The notes under the pieces: model-generated | Told to the model about the DNA's origin: nothing | The model's database searches: none | The model's input: the letters and a program-made list of their open reading frames with translations, nothing else | Source of the DNA: Mesorhabditis belari | Taxonomy: Eukaryota; Nematoda; Chromadorea; Rhabditida; Rhabditidae | NCBI GenBank assembly: GCA_958450365.1 | Contig: CAUEEP010000728.1 | Location: 372,001 to 436,000 of the forward strand | Length of the DNA: 64,000 bases | Direction: 5' to 3' | Part shown: positions 46,868-57,771 of the stretch, piece by piece | How the letters are laid out: every line of letters begins with the position of its first letter | How positions within the stretch are numbered: position 1 is the stretch's first letter | Made by a program: the position numbers and the translations under genes

Positions 46868-47532
46868 TCGTATTTTCTCTAATAGTAGTGTACCCTAAGC
46901 GTCCCCTAAATTACTCGAAATCTCGAGAACCGCTTATCAGAATCTATCGATGTGGGGTCGGGAAATGTAGCTGACGATGAGATCTAGTGGGGATTTGAGG
47001 GTTGAGCTTCTAGCGAAAACTTTGGAAGCCGTAAATAGTCACCAACTCGGCAGGGTGCACTATTAAGGAATGCACCTTAAGGTTTGCCTAAATTCCTCGA
47101 AATCTCGAAAAGCGCTTATCAGAACCTATCGATGTGGGGTCGGAAAATGTAGCTGACGATGAGATCTTGTGGGGGATTTGAGTGTTGAGCTTCTGCAAAA
47201 CCTTGGAAACGGCAAAATAGTGACCAACTCGGCTCACCGGGAAATATTAGGGAAATAGATGAGTCTGATCTACTAGCCTAACCTGGAATAATATACCGTT
47301 TTCTCTCTAATAGTAGTGCACCCTGAGCGTTGCCTAAATTCCTTGAAATCTCGAGAACCGCTTATCAGAGCCTATCGATGTGGGGTCGGTAAATGTAGCT
47401 GACGATGAGATCTAGTGGGAGATTAGAGTGTTGAGCTTCTGGGAAAACTTGAAACGGTAAAATAGTCATCAACTCGGCTCGCCGGGGTGCATTACTATTA
47501 GGATTTTATTTTACTATTAGAGAAAATACGGT
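46868..47532. repeat. three tandem units of MITE family A
   Basis: Three units with GTATTTTCTCTAATAGTAGT ends and the inner stretch AACTCGGC, CCCACATCGAT, TCTCGAGAACCGCTTATCAG. The second and third are joined by the same spacer (TAGATGAGTCTGATCTACTA) seen at 544-1005, here in opposite orientation. The element thus spreads or duplicates as a composite. Confidence 0.75.
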
Positions 47533-47884
47533 AGTAGCCAAATTTTTGTAGTGATCTCGTCAGTCATTTTCTTTAAATAACGATTTGACGATAGATTTTC
47601 TGAAAAAATGATCTTTTATTGAATTGAAGCGCTTTTTGAGTTCTATTTCAAATGTGATTTTGTAGAGTGATAAGTGAGCTTTCTAATGATACTAACTTTA
47701 ATAATGATACTAAAATTCTCCTTTAAGAAAAAGTGCACTTTTGGTCAGTGCGCAAAAAGAACGTCGCTTTTGTCCCAGCCTCCTAAAAAATTATTTAAAA
47801 TTTCAACCGAATAGAATCAAAAACCAAATTAGGGTCAAGCACGAGAATCCACGTGTTTTTTCAACTAATCGACATTGGCTACAG

Positions 47885-48078
47885 TTGTGCAATCAAACGT
47901 TGCGGCCAACTATTAAAGGAGAACTCGCATTGAGAGAAAGCTGACCTTGGTTGGAGAGTCGTCTCCACGATTCTTCCTGAAGCACTGGATTCACCCGGAT
48001 GATCTCCCCATTCTGTGCCATGGTTCCCGTCTGTTTCCTTCTTGCCATTTTGGTAAACTTTCGACATGTTCCACACAA
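47885..48078 (-). pseudogene. exon-like segment duplicated with the VAP genes
   Basis: On the minus strand a frame reads MARRKQTGTMAQNGEIIRVN then PVLQEESWRRLSNQ followed by a GTCAGC donor. The inverted copy at 54550-54700 (plus) has the same sequence with a stop in the same frame (EES, stop, RRLSNQ). No downstream exons could be attached. It may be the first exon of a lost gene that shares an upstream region with the VAP gene, in divergent orientation. Confidence 0.3.
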
Positions 48079-48416
48079 TTTATGAGTGATTTTGTTTGAC
48101 GAATGATTCTAAAGAATATGATAGCTAGTCTTATAGTAAAGACTAGCTATCATATAGTAAATATGATAGCTAGTCTTATAGTCTTACAGTAGAACTTTCT
48201 GGCGATCACTCTGTAACATTTTTCTGATGTACCATTGTTCAAAAGACTTTCAAAAGAAAAAAAAGACAAAAATCCCTTGCCATAGTATAGTTTAAAACTT
48301 TGAAACTGTAAAAAACACTTTTGAAAAGATTAATTTCTAGTTCTACTGTACTATTTGTTACTTGGTTTTGTTATAAAAAGGTTTTTGAGAAGTTCTGTTA
48401 ATGCTTTCTGTTTTAG

Positions 48417-50313
48417 CCTCTTTCCCTGGCCGCCTCAAATCAATTGGGATGCAGTCTTAACTTTGGCGATGATTTCCGCTACACTGCTGTCAACAATTTG
48501 AACATCTATCGGCAAATTGTGGCCAATGGAACGGCTCCGAATAAATGTGGAAGCCTGCCTGCCGCTAAGAATATGTACAAGCTTGTGAGTGAAATCGATG
48601 CCTGTTTAGTTGCCTGTTTTGTTCTCATTTCCAGTTCTACAACTGCGATCTCGAGTCTAAAGCCTATGCGTACACGTCAAGCTGTGGGTCGTCGTCAGTT
48701 CCATCGAACTCCATGAACTACATGACAATGTCCTCAGCTCCATGGACAGGAACAGCCGCCTCGAATATTCTCACCATTTTCCAGACTCATCTCAACGCAA
48801 TTGTCACGAATGGAGCCCCGGCAAATGTCGCCTTCAGCGGTAACTCGGCTCTCAGCGGATGGAATAGCGTAAGCGTTTCTAAAAACAATTCACTAAAATC
48901 GAGCTTCTTTCAAGTATGTAACGGGCACAAAAACGGCTGTCGGATGTGCTGTCAACCCATCGTGCACATATTCAAATCCATCTTTCCCCTACATGATGGT
49001 GGTCGCCTGTGTTTTCGATACACCGTAAGGGAAATTCGATTTTTCTTTTGATTTTGACTTTCTCCCGGTGCTGTCATGGCCGAGTGGTTAGGAGTCTTGT
49101 ATCCTGCTTGGTCACGGGTTCGATTCCAGCGGCTGGGATATTTGGCTCTTTTTTCTAAAGCTTTTTCCTCTGCAAGATCTTTAGGAGCAGTTAAGTTGAG
49201 TATTTGTTTGTGTCACATTCACGTTGAATAAATGTATGTCTACTTTTTAAAGAGCGAATCTTAGAGCCGCCAGCACGGGTAATCCATCCTATGAAGTGGG
49301 CACAAAATGCGCGGCTGATTCGGATTGTACAACCTATATGGGAAGCACTTGTGACACGACGACCGGTCTCTGTCAATATCAATTCGTCGGTGAGTGTTCG
49401 AAGCTTTGAAGCTTTGAAATCTTTGAAATCTTTGAAATCTTTTCGAAATCTATCAAAACTTTTTTGCAGACAGTGGCGCAAATACATTGTGCCCTGGATC
49501 GACGGCTGGATGGACGGATGCACAAAGAAATCTGATGCTCCAATGGCACAACCAGTTGCGATCGAGCCTTGCACAGGGAAAAGAAAAAGATGGTGGCTCC
49601 TATGCTAGCACCTATGCACCTGGATCAAAGACAATGACGCAAATGGTAACGCTTGCAATTTGGCACCAAAAAAAAATTCATTTACAGGCCTACAACTGTT
49701 CGGTGGAAATCAACGCTGTCAATAACGCGAACGGATGCGATTTCGCGCACACAACATCCGCGCAAAGACCAGGAATGGGCGAGAATCTGTACATGTCATC
49801 TGATGTGAATCAACCCGAAGCCACTGCTGCAGCTGCTGTATGAATATTTTCAAAAAACTAGACGCACTTTCATTTTCAGGCTCCCCAAGCGTGGTGGTCT
49901 GAGTTGCCGGATTACGGTTTTGGTCCGGATCTCAACCTGACTAGTGCTCAATTCAATCGTATAGCTCCCGCCCAAATTGGACACTATACACAGGTTTTTG
50001 AGAAGTTGACACTATCTAAAGCTCTCAAGTTTTAGATGGCTTGGCAGGAGACGACAACGGTCGGCTGTGCAATCAAGCACTGTCCAACAGGCACGATGAA
50101 CGGAGTGGTGACGCCAATGACTTATGTCGTTTGTCAATACTATCCAGCGTCAGTTTTTAACAAAAATCTACCTATTGACTAGCATTTTTTTTCAGTGGCA
50201 ACTACCTCAATCAAAATATCTACGTGAAAAGCACACAATTGGGATGTGCAACGAATGCCGACTGTGGAGCAGGAAGAACGTGCAACACAGTGAACAAACT
50301 TTGTGTTGTTTAA
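48417..50313 (+). CDS. VAP-type secreted protein with two CAP/SCP domains
   Basis: The visible exons give a secreted CAP-superfamily protein of the nematode venom-allergen-like (VAP) type with two domains. Domain 1: LNIYRQIVANGTAPNKCGSL, AAKNMYKLFYNCDLESKAYA, then KTAVGCAVNPSCTYSNPSFP; it lacks the histidine of the CAP pocket and a recognisable HYTQM block, so is degenerate. A cysteine-rich linker (YEVGTKCAADSDCTTYMGST, CDTTTGLCQ) joins domain 2: LMLQWHNQLRSSLAQG, GMGENLYMSS, IGHYTQMAWQETTTVGCAI, with conserved His, Glu and CAP signatures intact. A second cysteine-rich tail ends at TAA 50311. The first exon with the signal peptide is not identified; the model starts at an acceptor (CTGTTTTAG). 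VAPs are exported and often act at the cuticle or glia. An intron carries a tRNA-like sequence. Confidence 0.88.
49068..49142 (+). pseudogene. tRNA-like sequence in VAP intron
   Basis: TGGCCGAGTGGTTAGGAGTC is a good A box and GGTTCGATTCC a perfect B box, 40 bases apart, slightly shorter than in real tRNAs. The acceptor and T stems do not pair well and no proper anticodon stem forms. The inverted VAP copy carries the same sequence at 53565-53645, also in the intron, so it was present before duplication. Type III promoter boxes remain intact, so it may still recruit TFIIIC. Confidence 0.55.
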
Positions 50314-51323
50314 ACGTTTGCAACAGCAACAAAAGAGCCTGCACATGTAAATACTAATAATTGTTATCTTTTCATAAAAAAAACGATGTGGACACATTTT
50401 CTACTTGTATTTTCGATGATCTTGAGAGTTTGTTTTTTCTGATAAATTCTATTTGTTATTCAACTTATACAAAAACGATGTGTGTTTAAGTTGAAGTCTG
50501 AAAACTTGAAAGTTTTTTAACTCTACAACTCTATAGTTTTTGAGTAAAGTATAGAAGAAAGACGTACCAGTTCAATTCGTTGCTTCTTCATCAACCGTCA
50601 CTAAATGTATGAGCTGATCGACTTTATGAATGCAGAAAAGAACGCAAAAAGAATGTCAAAAGATGTTTTGATTGAAAAAAAAAATGACTTTTCTTAATTT
50701 CTAGTTTACTTTTTAATACTTGGACTACAAGTTTTCCGTTTTATTTTATGAAAAGACACTTTGAAGATCTGCAAAATTAGCAAAGGCTAGCAAAGGCTTA
50801 ATTTTTGGTTTAATTACTATAGTTTAATTACTAATTGACCAACAAATGCTTCCTATAATGAAAACTTGTTCTGTGATCTGTTTTTCTAGAGTGCCGTCAG
50901 AGTAAGAAATACATAACTAAACCTCTTTAGTGATCGAATTCTCAATCGTGACTAGATATTTAAAGTTTCCTTTCATAGGTTTGACTGTATGTTTTTTTTT
51001 AGTTACTTCATCGATCACTCATCAGTCCAAAGGCTAAATCAATTTGCAATTGATGTGGTCGCTTTTATTTGAGGTAAAGCTTTGAAAAAGTTTTAATCCA
51101 ATAACTTTAAGCTATTGTGGCTTTAGGCTTTGTGATTGTTGGCTTGTTGGGAGGCTTGTTGGGTGTATTTTTGTATAAAATTTAACAACAAATACTTATT
51201 GATACTTATAAACACATGCGCCGGTTGAAAAATGTTAGATGTTTGACGTATTATTAAAGGAAATGTCAATAAGTTTTCGCTCATAGTATTGATTTTTGGA
51301 TTTATCATTGCTTTCAGTACGAA

Positions 51324-51420
51324 GTTGTTGCTGTTGTTGTTGTTGTTGTTGTTGTTATTGTTGTTGTTGTTGTTGTTCACTTGTTGTACAATGTTGTTCA
51401 CTTGTTGTACAATGTTGTTC
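51324..51420. repeat. TTG microsatellite with a 15-base tandem tail
   Basis: About 17 TTG triplets, then two to three copies of TTGTTCACTTGTTGTACAA. Both strands are open, giving poly-Cys or poly-Asn frames that I do not consider genes. Confidence 0.9.
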
Positions 51421-52196
51421 ACTTAAAAAAGAAATTAAATGGCATAGAATGGAGATTTGTTTAATAACTATCAAACTTATACAGTAGCATTACCTTCGAA
51501 ACTTGAGATCTACCAATGAGCGAAGCTGGCTTCTATGTACCCATTTTTGTTCTATGTACCCATTTCTCCAACGTTATTCAACGGTTGAAGCCCTAATAGA
51601 CTTCATCATTAGCTTCAAGGTTTATTGATCTGGAATTTCTGAAATTTATTCAGTCAAGTTGACTTTCAACTGCTTAAAAGCTAAAACTGGTTTCATCAAA
51701 TGTTTTAAGCTTATCGACGACGAGTTTTCGATTTATGAACCCCTCAGTAATCTATTCCAAAACGCACAGTTCAGCCACGTGAATGTCTAAGCTGATTGCC
51801 TATTCTTTTTAAATAAAGAATAAGATGTCAAATAAAGGATAAATCTTTTGATTTGTGCAATAGTTCTTACAAGCAAAGCTTTTATGAGGTGTTCTCCCAT
51901 TTTGTTGTTTTCTTTACTGAGTAACAAGTAGAAGTTTATCGCCTTCACAAAAACTCTCACAATCAGCATTAACTTGTAGATTGAGTTGTTTTGATAAAAC
52001 GTTCCTCCATTATTCAACAACATCATCCCATGTGAATTTTTCATGTTTCAATCTCCCATGTTGAATCTTTTTGGCGGTAATTGAACAATTACACAATTCT
52101 CAACGTAAAAACGTTTTCTTTGTTGGCAAAATGTAGGAAAAGTTTCCGGTTCAAATCGTGGACTGTGGAGCGGCTGAGTTTTGCTGTTTGTCGACT

Positions 52197-52439
52197 AGAG
52201 TGTTTTCCTTTCGAATAACGCGTTTTCTAAAATGCACCTATTTGAAAAAAAACCACCGTAGTCAAACTGCCAATTTACATCCGATCAGCTCAATTTTGGT
52301 ATCATTTGATGAGGAAACACAAGGCTCAGTCAATGATTTAAAAATTGGATTGCTCTGATGAAAACTAACGGCTTGAATACGGTACTTTCCTCAAATAGGT
52401 GCATTTTAGAAAACGCATTAGTCGAGAGGAACACACTCT
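52197..52439. mobile_element. MITE family E
   Basis: Inverted ends AGAGTGTGTTCCTCTCGACT (right, reversed) and AGAGTGTTTTCCTTTCGAAT (left), followed on both sides by CGTTTTCTAAAATGCACCTA. 243 bases, non-coding. A related half copy plus flank is at 58940-59130 (inverted) and a diverged copy at 59189-59538. Confidence 0.8.
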
Positions 52440-53077
52440 AGTGTCAATGAGCATTATCGTAGAGGAGAATCACTTTTTTCAAAATGCGACGTTTTTCTTG
52501 ATTTTTTTTCATCGATTTTTTGGGTATAATGAAAGCATTAATCTGTTTATTTTCGAGAAGTTCTCAATAAATCACCCCTTGAAGATCCCAAAAAAAACTG
52601 ATAACATTTACTTCTAGTACGGATCGGGTAGGATATCCTTTGCGGCAGTAACTCCAGGCCCTACCCATTGACGTTTTCCTTGAAAGTTCACCGTTCCTTT
52701 TCACTTTTCATTCCCGGTTATTAGCTGAGATAAAAATCATCATCATCATCATCATTCATTTCAAAATCTACCGTTAACAATCGACATGTACCAACAAAAA
52801 AAAAGTAGACAATAAAAATCATGTGTTTAAACACTTCAAAATTGCCTCGGACTTTACATTTCCATCCAATAAACGAAATTGATCAAATGAAATTGTCCCA
52901 AAGCTCTTTAATTTAAGTTCTATCTGATTTACTCTCATTTATGATGTTTTCTCTGATTGATTGAGCAGTTTTTTTTGAGAAATTTATTCGTTTTACCATT
53001 AGAATAAACACGTTTACAAAGTAGACTTTAAAAATTTAGAATAAGTTAACAAGTTTCATGGATGACTGGTCAAGATC

Positions 53078-54281
53078 TTATTTCCCGGGTTTGCCGGCGG
53101 TTTGTTGGGCGGTGTTGGCGGCGGCAGCAGCATGCGTAGCACTTTCGGGGTTAGACACATTCGAGTGGTCGTTGAGATTGGCTGTCCGCATCAGATTTCT
53201 CAGTGCATCCGTCCATCCGGCCGTCGATCCGGGGCACGACGTATTTGTGCCACTGTCTGTAAAAAGTTTTGATAGGTTTCAAAAAGATTTCAAAGCTTCG
53301 AACACTCACCGACGAATTGATATTGACAGAGACCGGTCGTCGTGTCACAAGTGCTTCCCAAGTAGGTTGTACAATCCGAATCAGCCGCGCATTTTGTGCC
53401 CACTTCATAGGATGGATTACCCGTGCTGGCGGCTCTAAGATTCGCTCTTTTAAAAAGTAGACATACATTTATTCAACGTGAATGTGACACAAACAAATAC
53501 TCAACTTAACTCCTCCTAAAGATGTTGCAGAGGAAAAACATTTAGATGGGAAAAAGAGCCAAATTTCCTAGCCGCTGTGATCGAACCCGTGACCAAGCAG
53601 GATATAAGACTCCTAACCACTCGGTCATAACAGCACCGGGAGAAAATCAGAAGAAAAATCGGATTTCCCTTACGGTGTATCGAAAACACAGGCGGCCACC
53701 ATCATGTAGGGGAAAGATGGATTTGAATATGTGCACGATTGGTTGACAGCACATCCGACAGCCGTTTTTGTGCCCGTTATATACTTGAAAGAAGCTCGAT
53801 TTTAGTGAATTGTTTTTAGAAACGCTTACGCTATTCCATCCGCTGAGAGCCGAGTTACCGCTGAAGGCGACATTTGCCGGGGCTCCATTCGTGACAATTG
53901 CGTTGAGATGAGTCTGGAAAATGGTGAGAATATTCGAGGCGGCTGTTCCTGTCCATGGAGCTGAGGACATTGTCTTGTAGTTCATGGAGTTCGATGGAAC
54001 TGACGACGACCCACAGCTTGACGTGTACGCATAGGCTTTAGACTCGAGATCGCAATTGTAGAACTGGAAATGAGAACAAAACAGGCAACTAAACAGGCAT
54101 CGATTTCACTCACAAGCTTGTACATATTCTTAGCGGCAGGCAGGCTTCCACATTTATTCGGAGCCGTTCCATTGGCCACAATTTGCCGATAGATGTTCAA
54201 ATTGTTGACAACAGTGTAGCGGAAATCATCGCCAAAGTTAAGACTGCATCCCAATTGATTTGAGGCGGCCAGGGAAAGAGG
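53078..54281 (-). CDS. chimeric VAP-like protein: one CAP domain fused to a foreign tail
   Basis: Inverted partner of 48417-50313. The exons for CAP domain 1 and the cysteine-rich linker are present and open (RQIVANGTAPNKCGSL, YEVGTKCAADSDCTTYLGST). Domain 2 begins (STAGWTDALRNLM) but after 8-10 residues changes in frame to TANLNDHSNVSNPESATHAA, AAANTAQQTAGKPGK and a stop at 53078-53080. That tail is the last exon of the gene at 57772-58470. The histidine-containing core of domain 2 is gone, leaving only the degenerate domain 1. No stop or frameshift interrupts the visible exons, so the fusion may be expressed. As in the partner, the first exon is unidentified. An intron carries the same tRNA-like sequence. 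Confidence 0.72.
53565..53645 (-). pseudogene. tRNA-like sequence, copy in the chimeric VAP gene
   Basis: Minus strand reads TGACCGAGTGGTTAGGAGTC and GGTTCGATCAC, the latter a worse B box than in the copy at 49068-49142. It lies at the same place in the same intron. Confidence 0.5.
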
Positions 54282-55069
54282 CTAAAACAGAAAACATTAA
54301 CAGAACCTTTCAAAAACCTTTTTATAACAAAACCAAGTAACAAATGCGGTAGTACAGTAGAACCAGAAATTACTCTTTTCAGAATTGTTTCACTCGTTTT
54401 AAACTATACTATGGCAAGGGCTCCTCTGAAAGTCTTTTGAACACGGGTACATCAGAAAAATGTGCCAGAGTGATTGCCAGAAAGTTCTACTGTACTCATA
54501 TTTCCTATGAGACTAACTACCATACTCTTGAGAATCATTCATCAAACAAAATTACTCATAAATTGTGTGGAAATGTCGAAAGTTTACCAAAATAGCAAGA
54601 AGGAAACAGACGGAAACCATGGCACAAAATGGGGAGATCATCCGGGTGAATCTTCAGGAAGAATCGTAGAGACGACTTTCCAACCAAGGTCAGCTTTCTT
54701 TCAATTCGATTTCTCCTTTAATAGGTTGCCGCATCACATGATAAACTTTAAAGTGTACAAAAAGATACGATCCTTTGAATTAATCAAAAAAAAAGATACG
54801 AAATGAAAGTCATCACCCGAAACTTGACTCCGCTATCAAATGAGCTGTACACCGGTGCTCATTTTTGAAAACTTTTCTCTCTCTAACAATTATAAAAAAG
54901 TCAACTGCCTCAACTCCCTAAAGACTTTCCATTAAAAGATTCTCAAAAAAGTTTTCTCTTTTCTCTTCTTGTTTTAAAGATTGAGTAATTGAGATTCTGA
55001 GAAAAGATTTTCGCTTTTTTTTGTCAAATTTGAAATCCTTTTCCTAAAACTTATTTATCCTCTGAAAAA
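54282..55069. other. divergent upstream region of the chimeric VAP and SRT genes
   Basis: The first 450 bases are an inverted duplicate of the region upstream of the intact VAP gene (47885-48416), including the repeat at 54425-54500 and the exon-like segment at 54550-54700. The rest is AT-rich sequence before the SRT start. No TATA-like element can be singled out. Confidence 0.55.
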
Positions 55070-57174
55070 ATGCAATCGTATTTCAAGTACGGTTACCTCG
55101 AGTCGAGTCCAAAGTACTTCTGTGTGTAAGTACTCTTTACGAGAAATTAATTAACAGTCATGTGAAGATCTAAAATCTCTCAAATTCTGTCATTTGTTTT
55201 TTTCAGAAATGTGACGTTAACCTTTGAGGAATTGTCAGCTAGACATGTGAAACGTTCATTTATTGAGCTTCTCTTCATTATGGTCGGCGTTCTCTTTAAA
55301 GTGAGAAGAAAAAGTGAAGAAACAGGGTACTTCTGCCCTAACCGTTTATCCAGATTTTCAAAAAAAAAAACCGGCCTTGCAATGCATAAGTATGCATAAA
55401 TATGCAAAAGTAGATAAATCTTAAATCTTAAATCCTATCGTTTCTTTCAGATTGCTGATATCCTATCACTGTCGGTGATTTGGAACAGTGATCTGCTGAA
55501 GATGTCCTGTTTCAAATTAATGTTTCCTCTTGGTAAGTGTGTTTGATCAAAAAAAATAAAACCTTGATTTTAATGACAATTCATTTCCAGGTGTGCTCGA
55601 CTGTTTGACGATTATTTTGTGCAACTTTTATACAGGCTATTTGTATGTGATCGATTTCGAGTACTGCATGTATCCGTATACGAGCTACTTTGTCGGAGTT
55701 CTGCTAGCCAGTGATCAACAACATAAAGATTGTCAAAAAAGAAACAAACTTTTTCTAGTTGTTGTCAACTCATGTTTTATGCTTAGTCTGCAACTTGGTT
55801 TCAATCATTTTATCGATGTGTGGAGAGCTGAAATTGGAGATTTACTTTTCAAGGTATTTTACGAATGTGATTGACTCTTTCGAGTCGGATTTGAGTGATT
55901 GAACTATTCGATATCGATAAGGCCTCGATAAAACCCTCGATAAGGCCTCGATAAGACCTCGATAAGGCCTCAATAAAGCCTCGATAAGTTATTGATAAGT
56001 TGTCGATTGTTACGATTTTTTCATTTATTATTTTCATGGAGGGAGCTTACGTTTGCTTTCGTGATTTTACAGTCCAAAAAATTAGGAATTCAACCCATGA
56101 AATGAGATTTTTTTTGACTAAATATCTTTTCAAGGAGCACATTTTGAGATATTCATTCAAAAAGAAGTGCACTTTTGAGAGAGTTGATCGAGAGAGCGCA
56201 AAAAATCGGCGCATGTCGTAGTCGTTGACGAAATTCAGCCGCTAACGAATCATTCGTAAACGGCTAGCAAAAAATTTCATTCGTTAGCGGCTGAATTTCG
56301 TAAACGGCTACGATATATATATTAAATTTAAATTTCATTGCTACCGCACTTGGATATTCTTCATTGCTTTTCTATTTGGCATGCTTGGAGCAGAGTTTAC
56401 GATTCCAGCATTTTTTAATGCAGACTACGGCACTTTCATCTTTCATCCGTTCATTCCCGGAAAAGAAGAGCTTCAGGTTTCTAAGTTGGCAAATATTTGT
56501 ATCGTTTTTTTTTTGTTTATCAGTACACATCGATTTTTCAAACGACCACAAACACCGTTGTGTCGATAGCGATTTCCCTGTGCTACATAGCGATCTACAG
56601 CTCGTATATGGCAAAAGTTCGACTCGGCACCAGTCAATCGCAAAATCGATTTCAAAGAAAAGTAAAAAAGATAAACTTGCATAAAATAACTAATAAATGA
56701 AAATATGAACTTTTTAGATTCTCATCGAAACGATTCTCGTCTGTCTTCCCACCCTTTCCACAGCCTCTCTTTGGGCATCATTTGCTTTCGTTTATCCATC
56801 CGATTTTCTAATGCATTTAGCGCATTTGAGCTGGCAGCTTATGCATGGTAAATGTGAATTTCGGATAAACAGACAATAGTTTACAAGCTAATTTTGCAAT
56901 TACTCGAGCAAAGATCTGAACACTTTTAGGCATGCCGGCTATCGTTTATCTGTTCGTGAATAAAACGATTCAGAAACGAGCATTTCGAAGGGTAATTTCA
57001 ATGTTTTTTTTCATAAAGAAACACTAGAAAATTTAATTTGTTTATTGAAAATTTGTTTAGCCAGCTGTCTGGTTGAATCTATCGGTTTCTCGTGGTGGAT
57101 CCTATGCAGATAAAGTCCAACCGATACCGTTAACAACAACAGAAAACCAATCGATCAACGCTCTAAAATATTGA
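55070..57174 (+). CDS. SRT-class serpentine chemoreceptor
   Basis: Ten exons, about 325 residues, a seven-helix receptor of the nematode SRT family, probably placed in sensory-neuron cilia. Exon 1 starts MQSYFKYGYLESSPKYFC. Family landmarks follow: KMSCFKLMFPLGVLDCLTII then CNFYTGYLYVIDFEYCMYPY (the GY-x-C-x-P stretch after helix 3), SLQLGFNHFIDVW, where SRTs normally have FNR-x-x-D, CYRTW-IFFIAFLFGMLGAEF, and IAISLCYIAIYSSYMAKVR. Exons: 55070-55125, 55207-55300, 55451-55532, 55591-55710, 55759-55853, about 56339-56476, 56524-56661, 56718-56847, 56930-56991, 57061-57174; phases agree at every junction. Exon 6 lacks an AG acceptor at the expected place (TTTCAT instead of TTTCAG); an in-phase alternative, TTCGTTAG, lies 54 bases earlier in a foldback repeat and would add 18 residues. 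So it may be a working gene or a recent pseudogene. Confidence 0.82.
55908..56000. repeat. minisatellite, GCCTCGATAA unit, in SRT intron 5
   Basis: Seven or so copies of CCTCGATAAGG. The right-arm SRT copy has a related, longer array (62905-63075) with the unit GAGGCTTTATA in the same intron, so the array existed before duplication and then changed in each arm. Confidence 0.85.
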
Positions 57175-57771
57175 GACTTAGTCCTGATAAACTGTAAAAA
57201 TTAAATGATAAAATTATAAATGTGAAGCTGTTGAACGCTGATTTTATTATTTTAAATTTATGTCACGTCTAATTTCAATTTGAATTTAAAACAATTAAAA
57301 ACTACGCTAGTTAACTTTCAAAAAACCCCTTAAAAAGTCCGACCATTATCGAGGCAAATCACTAACGGTTCAATTCAGTTTTTCAGCAAGTAATTCAAAA
57401 GCTCAATCATTGATGACCAGACTCTTCATAGCTCTCAAAAAGCTCTCAAAGCTTTTCCCATTTTCTACACAAAACCCACGAGAGTCTAGTTTTAGATTAC
57501 GCGTTTTACTAGGTTTCTCTAAAACCTCGAATTATTATTTTGTGTTATCAATACTTGTGACGATATCAATACTTGGAGACGAATTCGCCAATCACGTTAA
57601 TTTAGATTCTATCTGATTTTCTGATTGATTGCATAATGTTTTCTCTGATTGATTGAGCAGTTTTTTTTTCAGAAATTTATTCGTTTTACCATTAGAATAA
57701 ACACGTTTACAAAGTAGACTTTAAAAAATTTACAATAATTCAACAAGTTTCATGTATGACTGGTCAAGATC
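57175..57771. other. convergent intergenic stretch, duplicated
   Basis: Between the 3' ends of the SRT gene and the minus-strand gene at 57772. It is repeated in the right arm (59756-60349) and partly at 52905-53040. A 68-codon open frame (57410-57616, MMTRLFIALKKLSKLFPFST at its start) remains open in the right arm (59900-60106, minus), with several amino acid changes. Possibly chance. Confidence 0.5.

Larger units (their letters stand above)
43002..47880. other. repeat-rich intergenic region
   Basis: No gene supported. It contains family C MITE 44114-44447, a possible small inverted-repeat element at about 44757-45012 (ends AGAAAGTCTTTG / CAAAGACTTTCT), a mariner-like MITE at 45160-45675, a copy of a repeat found upstream of the VAP genes at 46404-46470, and three units of MITE family A at 46868-47532. 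Two direct copies of TTTATGGATTTTATG lie near 46631 and 46754. Confidence 0.6.
50314..53077. other. intergenic, repeats only
   Basis: Contains a TTG microsatellite (51324-51377), a MITE (52197-52439), a CAT microsatellite (about 52736-52758) and, at about 52905-53040, a third copy of the 3' flank of the gene at 57772-58470. No gene supported. The 51787-52044 minus frame has no motif. Confidence 0.6.

Noticed and set aside
51123..51487. Poly-Asn and poly-Cys frames
   Set aside because: Produced by the TTG microsatellite on either strand.
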